NCBI RefSeq assembly: GCF_000621505.1
Contig: NZ_JHYD01000015.1
Span: 62,001-126,000, forward strand
Direction of reading: 5' to 3'
Length of the DNA: 64,000 bases
Origin: Ruminiclostridium cellobioparum DSM 1351 = ATCC 15832
Lineage (GTDB): Bacteria > Bacillota > Clostridia > Acetivibrionales > DSM-1351
Shown: positions 19,559-28,974 of the stretch, in pieces
How the letters are laid out: each line of letters begins with the position of its first letter
Numbering within the stretch: the first letter of the stretch is position 1
Made by a program: the position numbers and the translations under genes
Notes under the pieces: generated by a model
What the model saw: only the letters and a program-made list of their open reading frames with translations
What the model was told of the DNA's origin: nothing
The model's database searches: none

Positions 19559-20680
19559 ATGCAAATCAATGCTTTTGAGAAGGATTTGCCTGAAATAGCG
19601 GCAAAATCCGCAATGTCCAGGCATTCAAAATATCTTGACAAATGGTGTTATGAGCTTGGCCTCATACTTAAAGCTGTTGAGGGTGTGTGGAGGCTTACAG
19701 GCAAAAGTGAATACTTTGATTACATAAGACATTCGGCCGATAGATTTATAGACAACGGGGGCAATATAATTGACTACGACATAAACGAGTTAAATCTCGA
19801 TATGGTCAATCCCGGAAAAATACTGCTGCTATTGTATAACGAAACCTCGGATATCAGGTACAGGAAGGCTGCCAACACTCTGAGAAACCAGCTGGGCAGA
19901 CAGCCCCGGAACCGACAGGGAGGCTTCTGGCATAAAGCCGTTTACCCCCATCAGATGTGGCTTGACGGTGTATACATGAGCTCTCCCTTTTATGCTCAAT
20001 ATGCCCTGCTTTTTGATGAGGTCCAAGCATTTGACGATATAGCAAACCAGGTAATCCTGCTGGCTTCCAACGCGAAGGATACTGCAACCGGCCTGCTGTA
20101 TCATGCCTGGGATGAAAGCAGGGGTATGAAGTGGTCAAATGATATAACAGGCTGCTCGCCTCATTTCTGGGGACGTGCCATGGGCTGGTATGCAATGGCT
20201 GTTGCGGATATTCTGGACTATTTCCCCTCAACTCATCCAAAACGCAGTGAAATTATAGATATCCTTAAAAATATACTTACCGCCCTTGCTAAATTTCAGG
20301 ATAAGGAAACAGGCTTATGGTATCAAATAGTCGATTTACCCGACCGAAAGGGAAACTACCTGGAAGCCTCCGCCTCCTGTATGTTTGCATATTCATATGC
20401 AAAGAGCATCCATTACGGCTACTTGGACAGCACCTTCAATGCGACTCTGCTAAAGGCCTACCAGGGTATACTTGAGCATTTGACGTATATCGATGAAAAT
20501 GGCTCCATGAACCTCAAAAATGTTTGCAGCGTTGCGGGCCTGGGCGGCAATCCTTACAGAGACGGCTCCTTTGCCTATTATATAAGCGAACCTGTGGTCG
20601 AAAACGATTACAAGGGCTATGGCCCTTTGATACTGGCCGTAACAGAAATTGAGAAACTGAGGAGAAAAGATTTGATATGA
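19559..20680 (+). CDS. GH105 unsaturated rhamnogalacturonyl hydrolase (YteR-like)
   Basis: A 373-residue (alpha/alpha)6-barrel enzyme of GH105. It hydrolyses the unsaturated galacturonate left at the non-reducing end of pectin fragments by lyases. Family marks are HKAVYPHQMWLDGVYMSSPF (about 123-142) with the catalytic-region Asp, and CSPHFWGRAMGWYAMAVADI (about 200-219), then GNYLEASASCMFAY. There is no signal peptide, so it acts in the cytoplasm on imported oligosaccharides. GGAGG precedes ATG. The stop overlaps the GH28 start by 4 bases (ATGA), so the two are coupled. Confidence 0.93.
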   Translation: MQINAFEKDLPEIAAKSAMSRHSKYLDKWCYELGLILKAVEGVWRLTGKSEYFDYIRHSADRFIDNGGNIIDYDINELNLDMVNPGKILLLLYNETSDIRYRKAANTLRNQLGRQPRNRQGGFWHKAVYPHQMWLDGVYMSSPFYAQYALLFDEVQAFDDIANQVILLASNAKDTATGLLYHAWDESRGMKWSNDITGCSPHFWGRAMGWYAMAVADILDYFPSTHPKRSEIIDILKNILTALAKFQDKETGLWYQIVDLPDRKGNYLEASASCMFAYSYAKSIHYGYLDSTFNATLLKAYQGILEHLTYIDENGSMNLKNVCSVAGLGGNPYRDGSFAYYISEPVVENDYKGYGPLILAVTEIEKLRRKDLI

Positions 20681-22053
20681 CAATTCCAACCGGTTTTTAT
20701 AATATAATTGATTTTGGTGCCGTTTCCGGCGGTGCAGAGCTGTGTACAAAGGCATTTTTTGCTGCCGTTGAAGAATGTAGGCAGCATGGAGGGGGAACCG
20801 TATATGTTCCGTCCGGGACCTTTCTCACCGGCCCCATTGAATTGAAAAGCAATGTGACCCTTCATCTTGAGGCCGGTTCCAGAGTATTATTCAGTGACAG
20901 GATAGAGGACTATCCTGTGAGGGAGGTCAGATGGGAGGGCACCGAAGGGCCGGGTTATATGCCCATGATTTATGCACGGGCGGCCCAAAACATATGTATA
21001 ACAGGCACCGGAACAATAGACGGCCAGGGAGGCTTCTGGTGGAAAAGCCATCTTCAGAGAAAACTTGCACATCCCCGTCCCCGCCTTTTATATTTTGAGG
21101 ACTGCAGCAGAATCCTCCTGGAAAAGGTGCTGCTGGTCAATTCTCCCGCCTGGACGGTAAATCCTGTCCGGTGCCGGAACATTACCATAGACAATATCTC
21201 AATAGTTAATCCTCCAAATTCTCCAAACACCGACGGAATAAACCCCGATTCCTGCAAAAATGTGCGGATTTCAAACTGCCAGGTGGATGTAGGGGATGAT
21301 TGTATTGCCATAAAGTCCGGTGTTGAGAACGGGAAATATCTGATACCCTGTGAAAATGTCTGCGTGACCAACTGCACACTGCTTCACGGCCATGGCGGTG
21401 TCGTCATCGGAAGTGAAATGAGCGGAGGAATCAGAAATATTGTTATATCCAACTGCATATTTGAGGGCACCGACCGGGGCATCCGTTTGAAAACACGCAG
21501 GGGCCGCGGAGGAACCGTCTGCGATATAAGAGTGAGCAACCTGATAATGAAGGACGTCATGTGTCCCATCGTAATGCATCAGTTCTACTTTTGCGGAGAA
21601 GGCGGCAAGGAAAAAAAAGTCCGGGACAGGGAGAGCTATCCTGTTACAGCTGAAACTCCCGCTTTCAGGAGTATCCATTTTAACGGCATCACAGCTGTCA
21701 ATGCCCATGCTGCCGCCGCCTTCCTGTACGGACTCCCCGAAATGCCCATAGAGGATATAACCTTTGACAGCATCAGCATCTCCATGGCGGAAAATGCAGT
21801 TCCCGGAGTACCTGCCATGATGGATGGCGTTGGAGAAACCTTAAAAATGGGAGTATTTTGTGCCAACGTAAAAAATATAAGCTTTAACAATGTGTCGGTA
21901 AGGGGAGTTGAAGGCCCTGTCTACCAGCTGAACTCAGCAGAAGGGGTCACCTTTTCAAACTGCAGGCTGGACAGTTACAGCCAGCCTGCGCTGGTTAAGC
22001 AGGAGACGGCAGATAGTACCTTTCCCTTAAAAACTCCATTCCTCTGTCCATAA
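20677..22053 (+). CDS. GH28 polygalacturonase-like enzyme
   Basis: A 458-residue right-handed beta-helix enzyme of GH28. The conserved catalytic segments are all present: NTDGINPDS (about 184), GDDCIAIKSG (about 205), GHGGVVIGSE (about 238) and RGIRLKTRRGRGG (about 266). It hydrolyses galacturonate linkages in homogalacturonan or rhamnogalacturonan. No signal peptide is present, which points to exo-type action on imported oligogalacturonides. It is coupled to GH105 by a 4-base overlap. The 3' end overlaps the convergent isomerase gene by 59 bases. Confidence 0.93.
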   Translation: MTIPTGFYNIIDFGAVSGGAELCTKAFFAAVEECRQHGGGTVYVPSGTFLTGPIELKSNVTLHLEAGSRVLFSDRIEDYPVREVRWEGTEGPGYMPMIYARAAQNICITGTGTIDGQGGFWWKSHLQRKLAHPRPRLLYFEDCSRILLEKVLLVNSPAWTVNPVRCRNITIDNISIVNPPNSPNTDGINPDSCKNVRISNCQVDVGDDCIAIKSGVENGKYLIPCENVCVTNCTLLHGHGGVVIGSEMSGGIRNIVISNCIFEGTDRGIRLKTRRGRGGTVCDIRVSNLIMKDVMCPIVMHQFYFCGEGGKEKKVRDRESYPVTAETPAFRSIHFNGITAVNAHAAAAFLYGLPEMPIEDITFDSISISMAENAVPGVPAMMDGVGETLKMGVFCANVKNISFNNVSVRGVEGPVYQLNSAEGVTFSNCRLDSYSQPALVKQETADSTFPLKTPFLCP

Positions 22054-22840
22054 TATCCAGTCTTGCATTTTCCATGAGTATATCAATGAACGGCTTTCTT
22101 TCCTTTAAAAGCCCGAAGGTATATGCATAGTTGAAGGAACCTTCTCCTGCCTGGACAACCTTCAGTTTATCACCCTCTGCAACGAAGTCCTTGGCATGAA
22201 AAGCAGCCATCCTGTCTCCGAAAAGCCGGAAGGCTTCCTTCACCACTTCCTCCTGCCTGTGATAATTATTGGCCGTCAGGAGGTTAACGGGGTCAAATAC
22301 CACCTGTACGTTGTTTGAGCCAAGTTGGTCCAATGTCCTTGCAATTTTTTCGGGATTGTTCATGGTATAATGGCTTACACCTTCCAATCCCACAATCACA
22401 CCGAATTTTTCAGCCTCCTCCGCCAGTTCCTTCAGGCTTTCCAGCAGCATTTTAAAAGCCCTCTCCCCATGGTTTTCAGGATTGTAGGAAAAATCCGCAT
22501 TCAGTGAACCTGTCTCGGTTGCAACAATACTGCTGCCGAAGTCCCTTGCATATCTTATATGCTCCTTAAACCTGTCCAGCTGGCTTCTGCGGATATCAGG
22601 GTCAGGATGTACGGGGTTTATGTAGCATCCCAGTACCGCTATCTGGATATCATATTTGTCAAAAGCCCTGTAAATATGATTGGCCAGTCCGGGACTAAGT
22701 CTGCCATTATCATAATCTATCCCGTCTATTGCTTTGTTAATCGCCAGTTGTATACTGCTGAAACCCTTACCGCCTATTTTTTTCGCCAGCTCTTCAACCG
22801 GCTGTTTTCCAAAATCATGTGCCCTGACACCCAATCTCAT
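21995..22840 (-). CDS. Sugar phosphate isomerase/epimerase-family TIM-barrel protein
   Basis: A 281-residue protein of the AP-endonuclease-2 / xylose-isomerase-like fold. Features are GKGFSSIQLAINKAIDG, an internal VIVGLEGVSHYTMNNPEK carrying a metal-ligand Glu, VQVVFDPVNLL and MAAFHAKDFVAEGDKLKVVQ, followed by AGEGSFNY. It probably interconverts keto and aldo sugars or their epimers with a divalent metal. It is the last gene of the lplBCA-yesMN operon, 31 bases after yesN, which ties it to the imported oligosaccharide. The exact substrate is unknown. Confidence 0.85.
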   Translation of the reverse strand: MRLGVRAHDFGKQPVEELAKKIGGKGFSSIQLAINKAIDGIDYDNGRLSPGLANHIYRAFDKYDIQIAVLGCYINPVHPDPDIRRSQLDRFKEHIRYARDFGSSIVATETGSLNADFSYNPENHGERAFKMLLESLKELAEEAEKFGVIVGLEGVSHYTMNNPEKIARTLDQLGSNNVQVVFDPVNLLTANNYHRQEEVVKEAFRLFGDRMAAFHAKDFVAEGDKLKVVQAGEGSFNYAYTFGLLKERKPFIDILMENARLDIMDRGMEFLRERYYLPSPA

Positions 22841-22871
22841 ACCGTCACCATCACTTTCTATTTACTTATAT

Positions 22872-24509
22872 CTATAGTTCCTGACACTTTCCCGTCTTTT
22901 TGAACTCCAGGGGTGTCATTCCTGTGGTATTCTTGAAAATTGTTGAGAAATACTGTACGTTCTGGTAGCCTAGTTCCTCGCATATTCCGTATATTTTTTT
23001 GTTTGTGTTCCTGAGCAGTTCCTTTGCCATTTCCATTTTTACCTTTCGCACGTATTCCACAAACTGGGTTCCTGTCTCTTCCTTGAATATTCTGCTCAGG
23101 TAGGAGGGATTCAGATTTACGTGCTCGGCCACCTCTCCCAGGGAAATATCCTTGTTGCAGTGATCTTTAATATAGTCTACGGCCATCTTTATAACATATC
23201 CCGATCTGGCAGTCTTTCTTTCGTTAATGATACTGCAGACCCTTGAAGCAAGGTCACAGTACCAGTCCTTCATCTCTTCCATGGTCTGCCTTTTAAAAAT
23301 TTCTCCATATAAATGCACGGGAGTGCCGTAAAGCTGCTCCGGCAAAATATTGATTTCATAGGTAGTTCTCAGCAAGGTGGAAAGAAGCTGGCAGTATACC
23401 TGCTGAACATAGTAATAGGGGATGCTCTTTCCTTTCAGCAGGCTGTCTATCCGGTTACTGACAAGTTTCCGGACCTCTTCCTCCTTGCCGGTCCACAGAA
23501 TATTCTGCACCGAAGTCAGGATATCACTTAAATCCGGAATCATGTATTCCCGTTTTGTATTCTTTATTTCAACATTGTCTATGTACAAAACTGCGTTGTT
23601 GCCATATACCAGCCTGTAGTTGAGAGCTTTGACCGCTTCCTGATAGGATTCGGCAACCTCCTTCAACTGCGGGTATATTCTGCCTATGCCGGCGCTGACC
23701 GATATATCTATTTCTCTTTTCAGAGTATTCTTTATAGTCTCGGCTGTCAGTGCAATATCCTTTATGGTTGCAGCATGGTCGGAGGAGGCGTTGAATATGG
23801 TAACAACTTCGTTATTGTAGCTCTGAAATATAGTTTTCCTGTATTCCGGAGGTATGAGCTCCTGTATCATTTCAGATATCCTGAGATGGATGATCTGTAC
23901 ACTTTTTTCGAAGAATTCCTCGGAGGTATCCTCTATATTGTCAATTGAACAGACAAATACTCCCACATCATTTTCATCGATGTCTATATCGTAGGTGGTG
24001 AATTGTTTTCCATAGTCCCCCGTAAGTCTTGTTTTCCCGATAATGAGGCTGTTCAGGTAATGTTCCCTGAGTATGGGAAGATTTGAAAGATATAATTCCT
24101 CATATTTATTGTTTTTCTCTTTTTCAGTTTTTTCCTTAAGGATCAGGTCACGGAGCTTGATTACTTCTTCAATGATTTTCTGCTTTTTAAGCGGCTTTGT
24201 TATATAAGAGCAGACCCCGAGCTCAATGGCCTCCCTGGCAAAATCAAACTGCTCGTAAGCACTGATAAGGATTATTTTTACACAGGGGATCAGTTTTCTG
24301 ATTTCCTTTACAAGCTCAAGTCCGTTTAAACCCGGCATTTTTATGTCGGTAATTATTATCTCCGGGTGCAGTTTTATTGCCATATCCAGGGCTTCAACCC
24401 CGTTTTTTGCAGTTCCGGCAACACAGATATCAAAGCTTTTCCAATCTATGCTCGCCCTGATCCCCTCAACAATGATCTGCTCATCATCTGCAATCAGCAT
24501 TTTCAACAT
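22872..24509 (-). CDS. YesN-type response regulator
   Basis: A 545-residue two-component regulator. The receiver domain (1-120) has LIADDEQIIVEGI, the phospho-acceptor Asp in IIITDIKMPGLNG (about 55) and the Lys of YITKPLKKQ. The middle 300 residues are the usual YesN linker. The C-terminal HTH_18 (about 445-545) has ISLGEVAEHVNLNPSYLSRI and IYGICEELGYQNVQYFSTIF, ending TTGMTPLEFK. It is 18 bases downstream of its kinase and should activate the adjacent lpl transporter genes and perhaps the GH105-GH28 pair. Confidence 0.94.
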   Translation of the reverse strand: MLKMLIADDEQIIVEGIRASIDWKSFDICVAGTAKNGVEALDMAIKLHPEIIITDIKMPGLNGLELVKEIRKLIPCVKIILISAYEQFDFAREAIELGVCSYITKPLKKQKIIEEVIKLRDLILKEKTEKEKNNKYEELYLSNLPILREHYLNSLIIGKTRLTGDYGKQFTTYDIDIDENDVGVFVCSIDNIEDTSEEFFEKSVQIIHLRISEMIQELIPPEYRKTIFQSYNNEVVTIFNASSDHAATIKDIALTAETIKNTLKREIDISVSAGIGRIYPQLKEVAESYQEAVKALNYRLVYGNNAVLYIDNVEIKNTKREYMIPDLSDILTSVQNILWTGKEEEVRKLVSNRIDSLLKGKSIPYYYVQQVYCQLLSTLLRTTYEINILPEQLYGTPVHLYGEIFKRQTMEEMKDWYCDLASRVCSIINERKTARSGYVIKMAVDYIKDHCNKDISLGEVAEHVNLNPSYLSRIFKEETGTQFVEYVRKVKMEMAKELLRNTNKKIYGICEELGYQNVQYFSTIFKNTTGMTPLEFKKTGKCQEL

Positions 24510-24527
24510 GACAAGTCCTCCCGGCCT

Positions 24528-26339
24528 TTAATAATTTTCTGTTATTTTCTTAAACGGAATTATAATGGTTACTTTTGTACCGGCCCCCCTGGTACTTCTT
24601 ACTGTCAATCCATACTCGGCTCCGTAATACAGCTTTATCCTTTTATTTATATTTGCAAGGGCAAAGTAATTATCACTCTCGGCCTCCGTGCTTTCAAGAA
24701 ATGCTATTATTTTTTGAATGTTTTCCGGATCAATACCTACTCCGTCATCCTCAACCGTAAAAAATACTCTGTCCTCGATTCTCACCCCTTTAACCTGAAT
24801 ATGGCTTTCCTCGGCTTTGGGTTCTATACCATGACAGATTGCATTTTCAAGCAGTGGCTGCAGCATAAAATTCGGAATATTCATATCAATTATTTCATCA
24901 TCAAAATCAAACTCACAGGTAAACCTGTTGCTGAACCTTATCCTCTGTATCAGAACATAGCTTTTCAACTGTTCCAGCATATCTGCAACAGATATGAAAT
25001 CCCTTCCCGCATTGAGACTTTTTTTGAAATAATCCGATACAGAGCCTACAAGCACCTCCAATTCCTGATACCTTTCCAGCTGGATAAGCCAGTTCATATT
25101 ATCAAAAATATTATAAATGAAATGGGGGTTGATCTTTGATTGGAGCAGCTTCAGCTCGGCATCCTTTTGCAGCAGTTTCTGCTCGTATAGCTCCCCGAAA
25201 AGATTTTTTATTCTCCCCACCATGTTGTTGAAGCTGGTATACATATACCCGAATTCATCTTTTTCATGGTGTTCTATATTAATGCCGAAATTACCCGTTT
25301 CAACCTCTTTCATTGCATAAATCAGTTTTTTCAGCTTTCTGTATATCTTACCCGACATCAGCACAATAAAGAGTGAAGCGGTAATTACATTCATTATAAG
25401 AAATAGAACCAGAATATAGTCCCTCAGCTGTGCCATCTGTTTCATGGTCGTGTTTGCAGGCACAAAATTAACAAATTTCCAGCCGGTGTACTGGGAAGTA
25501 TCATACACAATAATGTATTCGCCATTTGAAACCTTTTGCAGACCTTCTCCCTTTTCAGCCGTCACCAGCTTTTTTATTTCCTTCTCTATATTCTGCGGAT
25601 AGCCCTTGCCTTCAGGCACCGAAGAGGCAACAATATTCCCTTCTCCATCCAGTATCATTGATCCGGCCTCGGAATCGCTTTTTATAATATTGTTCAGATA
25701 ATATTTGTCAAAGTTGACGGCAAGCGTACCGGCCCTGGTCCCGTTGGACAATACATAAATAGGTCTTACAAAGGTAATCTGTTCATAATTCCTGTCCTTT
25801 ATAAAGTTGATATTCTGCCTGTATTTATTGGTGAGAACAAATCTTCCGTCCTGAATCTGGAGTTTATAGAAATAATCCCTTTTTTCAGCGTTCAAATAGG
25901 AAAATACCCCATAATCACTGGTATACAGTTTATTATTTACATTCAGATACAAATCGATTGAGGCGGCACTTTTGACCGAATTTGTAACTATGCTCTGAAG
26001 AGTGCTTATTATATCGGGATTAATGCGGTAGCTGGGTGTGCTGCTCCGCTGGGACGGGTCAACCTGCTGCTGGATCAGCTGGTTGTTCTGAATAACATCG
26101 GCGGTATACTCCATACCTTCCACAATCATGTCGGTATACTCCACAGTTTTCTTGACATTGCTCCTGCTTTCCTGAATAACTATCTGTCTTATGTTTGAAG
26201 CATACAATCTGTAAAAGAGAGAATTGAACATAAAAAATATCACTATGACAATAAGAAAAAAATACACTATGATTTTTTTCTCGGTTGCAAAGATTTTAAA
26301 GTTTGTGTTAATCTGACTGCTGTTCAGATTCTCCCTCAT
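24528..26339 (-). CDS. YesM-type membrane sensor histidine kinase
   Basis: 603 residues from the ATG at 26339, chosen because GGAGG lies 8 bases upstream. An upstream in-frame start at 26378 lacks a site. Membrane segments at about 17-39 and 305-327 flank an extracellular dCache-like sensor. HAMP follows, then KINPHFIYNIFDNMNW with the phospho-His (about 403) and an ATPase domain with LQPLLENAICHG and DDGVGID. It pairs with the YesN 18 bases downstream. A terminator-like hairpin between it and the upstream lplA gene probably lowers its expression relative to the binding protein. Confidence 0.94.
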   Translation of the reverse strand: MRENLNSSQINTNFKIFATEKKIIVYFFLIVIVIFFMFNSLFYRLYASNIRQIVIQESRSNVKKTVEYTDMIVEGMEYTADVIQNNQLIQQQVDPSQRSSTPSYRINPDIISTLQSIVTNSVKSAASIDLYLNVNNKLYTSDYGVFSYLNAEKRDYFYKLQIQDGRFVLTNKYRQNINFIKDRNYEQITFVRPIYVLSNGTRAGTLAVNFDKYYLNNIIKSDSEAGSMILDGEGNIVASSVPEGKGYPQNIEKEIKKLVTAEKGEGLQKVSNGEYIIVYDTSQYTGWKFVNFVPANTTMKQMAQLRDYILVLFLIMNVITASLFIVLMSGKIYRKLKKLIYAMKEVETGNFGINIEHHEKDEFGYMYTSFNNMVGRIKNLFGELYEQKLLQKDAELKLLQSKINPHFIYNIFDNMNWLIQLERYQELEVLVGSVSDYFKKSLNAGRDFISVADMLEQLKSYVLIQRIRFSNRFTCEFDFDDEIIDMNIPNFMLQPLLENAICHGIEPKAEESHIQVKGVRIEDRVFFTVEDDGVGIDPENIQKIIAFLESTEAESDNYFALANINKRIKLYYGAEYGLTVRSTRGAGTKVTIIIPFKKITENY

Positions 26340-26385
26340 TTGCAGTTCCTCCTGCCTGAAGCAATGTACTTTTTCCATACAGCCA

Positions 26386-26433
26386 AAAAGCCGGCAGACT
26401 CAGAATGTTAGCCCTCTTCTGAATCTGCTGACT
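26386..26433 (-). terminator. Hairpin between lplA and yesM (partial terminator)
   Basis: Read leftward, GTC-AGCAGATTCAG pairs with CTGAGTCTGC-CGGC around a 15-base loop and is followed by a short T-run. It lies within the operon, after the binding-protein gene. This suits partial termination that keeps binding protein in excess over the signalling pair. Confidence 0.65.
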
Positions 26434-26442
26434 TTTGTTTGC

Positions 26443-27975
26443 TTATTTATTCAGCTCTGCAAGCATCCCATCCCCGTTGATGCTCTTCCAGAAAGCCTCA
26501 TATTCCTTGTATCCCTCATCAACCGAACATGATCCCATTATGATCTTAGAGGATATTTCATCAATTTTCTTCTTATATCCGCTCAGATTCTTGTTATAGA
26601 GATCCGACTTGTTGCTGGGAATAGAGTACTTGGGTCCAAGGTGCCTGTTTGTCTCCTCATTGAATTTAACCTGCAGAGGTATGAGCTTCTCTATTGTTTC
26701 CGACCATTTAAAGCCAAAATCCGTTATCTTGGGGTAGTACAGATAGAACTGATTTACATCACATTTATAACCTGAGTTCTTTGCTTTTTCAGTAGGTGTT
26801 ATTATATTGTTTTCCAGAGTGTAGTGTTTTCCTTCAACCCCAAGGCATCTGAGTTTAACACCTTCCTCGGAATATACATAGTACTTAAGTACATCAAGTG
26901 CCCTGTCGGGATTCTTTGATTTTGAAGATATACAGAGAGCATCCTGAATTGCTTCATACAGATTGCCGCCCTGCCCTTTTGGCCCTTTCAGTTCATAAAT
27001 TGGTACAAATTCTGTGGGTGCTTTTACGTTTTCAGCCTCTGTGCAGAAGTATATGTATCTATTATAATAGTCCAGCGTTGATGCGGCTTTTCCTGAGAAA
27101 AGATTCTCTCTTATAGTTGTATTCTCGTTTGTAAGGAATTCCTGATCCCATATCTTTTCCTTATAGAGTTTTGCAACATAGGCAAGAGCTTCCTTTGCCT
27201 CAGGTGTATTGAACCCGTCAATATACTTGCCGTCCTTTTCCCCTATCCCGTAATATGCACCAAACGGATTAAAGAAGAATGGAAGATTGTCAAGGAACTT
27301 TGCAAAAGTAAATGGTATTACTCCCTTTCCGACAAGCTTCTTCATCTCATTATAGAATTCGTCGGTAGTAGGTGTCTCGGAAAGTTTCACTCCGTTTGCA
27401 TCCATTACGTCTTTTCTCATCCATATGAACTTGGACAGAGGAACATACATGGGCACACCTTGCAGCTTTCCGTCAACCTTCAGGTAATCCAGGTATGTCT
27501 GATCAACCAGTGAAGTTATTTCCGGTGCCTGCTTGATTAGATCATCCAATGGCATTGTATAACCTCTTGATGCCATAACGTGGATATTGTCCATTGCTTT
27601 TCTTACTGCAAATATATCAGGTATATCCCCCGAAGCAAGAACAACATTCAGTTTATCATTGTAACTGCTCTGAGGAGGTGCGATTACTTCCAGATCGGTA
27701 TTTGTCTTACCCTCTATGACCTTTTCCACTTCAGCCATGAGTTCAGGATCAACAGCCTCCCCACCCCATCCAGTCTGTGAAAGGAAGAAGGATAATTTAA
27801 CCTTTTCCTTTGGAGCATCCGTCTGCTGAGTTGACGACACCGCAGCGGTGCTGACGGCAGCCTTGGTACTGTTGGCCGCTCCCGTCTCCTTACTCGCTCC
27901 TCCGCAGCCGGCAAACATTACCACCGCCATTACAGCAACCATTATCAGCGCAATTACTTTTCTGATTTTAGCCAT
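26443..27975 (-). CDS. Lpl-type oligosaccharide-binding lipoprotein
   Basis: A 510-residue extracellular solute-binding protein. A lipoprotein signal ends at the lipobox VMFAGCGG, with the acylated Cys at 24, followed by a Ser/Thr/Ala linker. The mature part (KLSFFLSQTGWGGEAVDPEL onward, with LDYYNRYIYF and FVPIYELKGPKG) matches LplA/YtcQ-type carbohydrate-binding proteins of CUT1 importers. It delivers the oligosaccharide to the LplB-LplC permeases encoded just upstream. The pectin genes around it suggest rhamnogalacturonan or oligogalacturonide fragments. No importer ATPase is encoded here. Such systems usually use a shared MsmX-type ATPase. Confidence 0.92.
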   Translation of the reverse strand: MAKIRKVIALIMVAVMAVVMFAGCGGASKETGAANSTKAAVSTAAVSSTQQTDAPKEKVKLSFFLSQTGWGGEAVDPELMAEVEKVIEGKTNTDLEVIAPPQSSYNDKLNVVLASGDIPDIFAVRKAMDNIHVMASRGYTMPLDDLIKQAPEITSLVDQTYLDYLKVDGKLQGVPMYVPLSKFIWMRKDVMDANGVKLSETPTTDEFYNEMKKLVGKGVIPFTFAKFLDNLPFFFNPFGAYYGIGEKDGKYIDGFNTPEAKEALAYVAKLYKEKIWDQEFLTNENTTIRENLFSGKAASTLDYYNRYIYFCTEAENVKAPTEFVPIYELKGPKGQGGNLYEAIQDALCISSKSKNPDRALDVLKYYVYSEEGVKLRCLGVEGKHYTLENNIITPTEKAKNSGYKCDVNQFYLYYPKITDFGFKWSETIEKLIPLQVKFNEETNRHLGPKYSIPSNKSDLYNKNLSGYKKKIDEISSKIIMGSCSVDEGYKEYEAFWKSINGDGMLAELNK

Positions 27976-28098
27976 TTGTTCTACCCCTTTCTATTAAATT
28001 ATATATCAAAAACCAATGGACAAATAGTCCCCGGTTTTCGTCCGGTATTGGAAAAATCACCTTTGTTTTTATCCAATCGTTGTAATTGGGCACCTGAC

Positions 28099-28947
28099 TC
28101 AGCCCTTTACAGATCCAAGCATAATACCTGATATGAAATATCTCTGTATGAATGGGTAAAGTATAAGTACCGGGAGCATCGTCATTATCATTACGGACAT
28201 TTTGAAATTATTTAATGCCGATGCCGATGAAATAGCCGATTCCGACTGGAATATCAACTGCCGCAGCAATATCTGAAGAGTATATTTACTGCTGTCGTTT
28301 ATGAACATAACAACATACAGATAGGTGTTCCAGTGAGACACGGCATAAAATAGAGTAACTGCCGCTATTATTGGAATTGAAACAGGAATAACGATTTTTA
28401 TTAAAATTCCCAGTTCGGTACAGCCGTCCAGTCTTGCTGATTCCATCAGGCTTTCGGGAATGGAGGCCATATAATTTTTCATGAGGATCAAGTTGTAGGT
28501 GGAAATTGCCGAAGGAATTATCAAAGAGAGATAGCTGTCTATCATCCCCAGCTTGTTAACTACAAGGTAAAACGGGATGATTCCCGCATCCAGAACCATG
28601 GTTGCAACTACAAATCTTAACAAAAAATTTTTAAATATCAAATCTTTCTGAGCCAGTGCATATCCCATTACAAGGGTCATACCCATTGAGAAAAGGGTTG
28701 CACTGATTGTAACAAACAGTGAATTATAGAAGGCGGGCATATACCCGCTGTTAAAAATTGCAAAATAATTTGCAAAGGTAATGGATTTGGGTATTAGTAC
28801 ATATCCCTGCCTGGCTACAACTTCATCCGGGGAAATTGACGTGGAAACAACAAGCAGCAGAGGTATTAAAACTATCATACTTACCAAAATTAAAAATAAA
28901 CCGTTACCCAATACAAATATTCTTCTTCCTATTCCAACATTTTTCAC
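28099..28947 (-). CDS. Carbohydrate ABC permease, LplC/YtcP-type
   Basis: A 282-residue inner-membrane permease from the GTG at 28947, preceded by GGAGG. An upstream TTG at 28962 overlaps that site and is rejected. Six membrane segments are visible, beginning NGLFLILVSMIVLIPLLLVV. The EAA loop SLMESARLDGCTELGILIKI (about 182) contacts the ATPase. The C-terminus PFIQRYFISGIMLGSVKG is typical of LplC. It partners LplB, 13 bases downstream of that gene's stop at the old start, and 124 bases upstream of lplA. Confidence 0.94.
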   Translation of the reverse strand: MKNVGIGRRIFVLGNGLFLILVSMIVLIPLLLVVSTSISPDEVVARQGYVLIPKSITFANYFAIFNSGYMPAFYNSLFVTISATLFSMGMTLVMGYALAQKDLIFKNFLLRFVVATMVLDAGIIPFYLVVNKLGMIDSYLSLIIPSAISTYNLILMKNYMASIPESLMESARLDGCTELGILIKIVIPVSIPIIAAVTLFYAVSHWNTYLYVVMFINDSSKYTLQILLRQLIFQSESAISSASALNNFKMSVMIMTMLPVLILYPFIQRYFISGIMLGSVKG

Positions 28948-28974
28948 AGCTCTCACCTCCAATGTAAGTTATTG

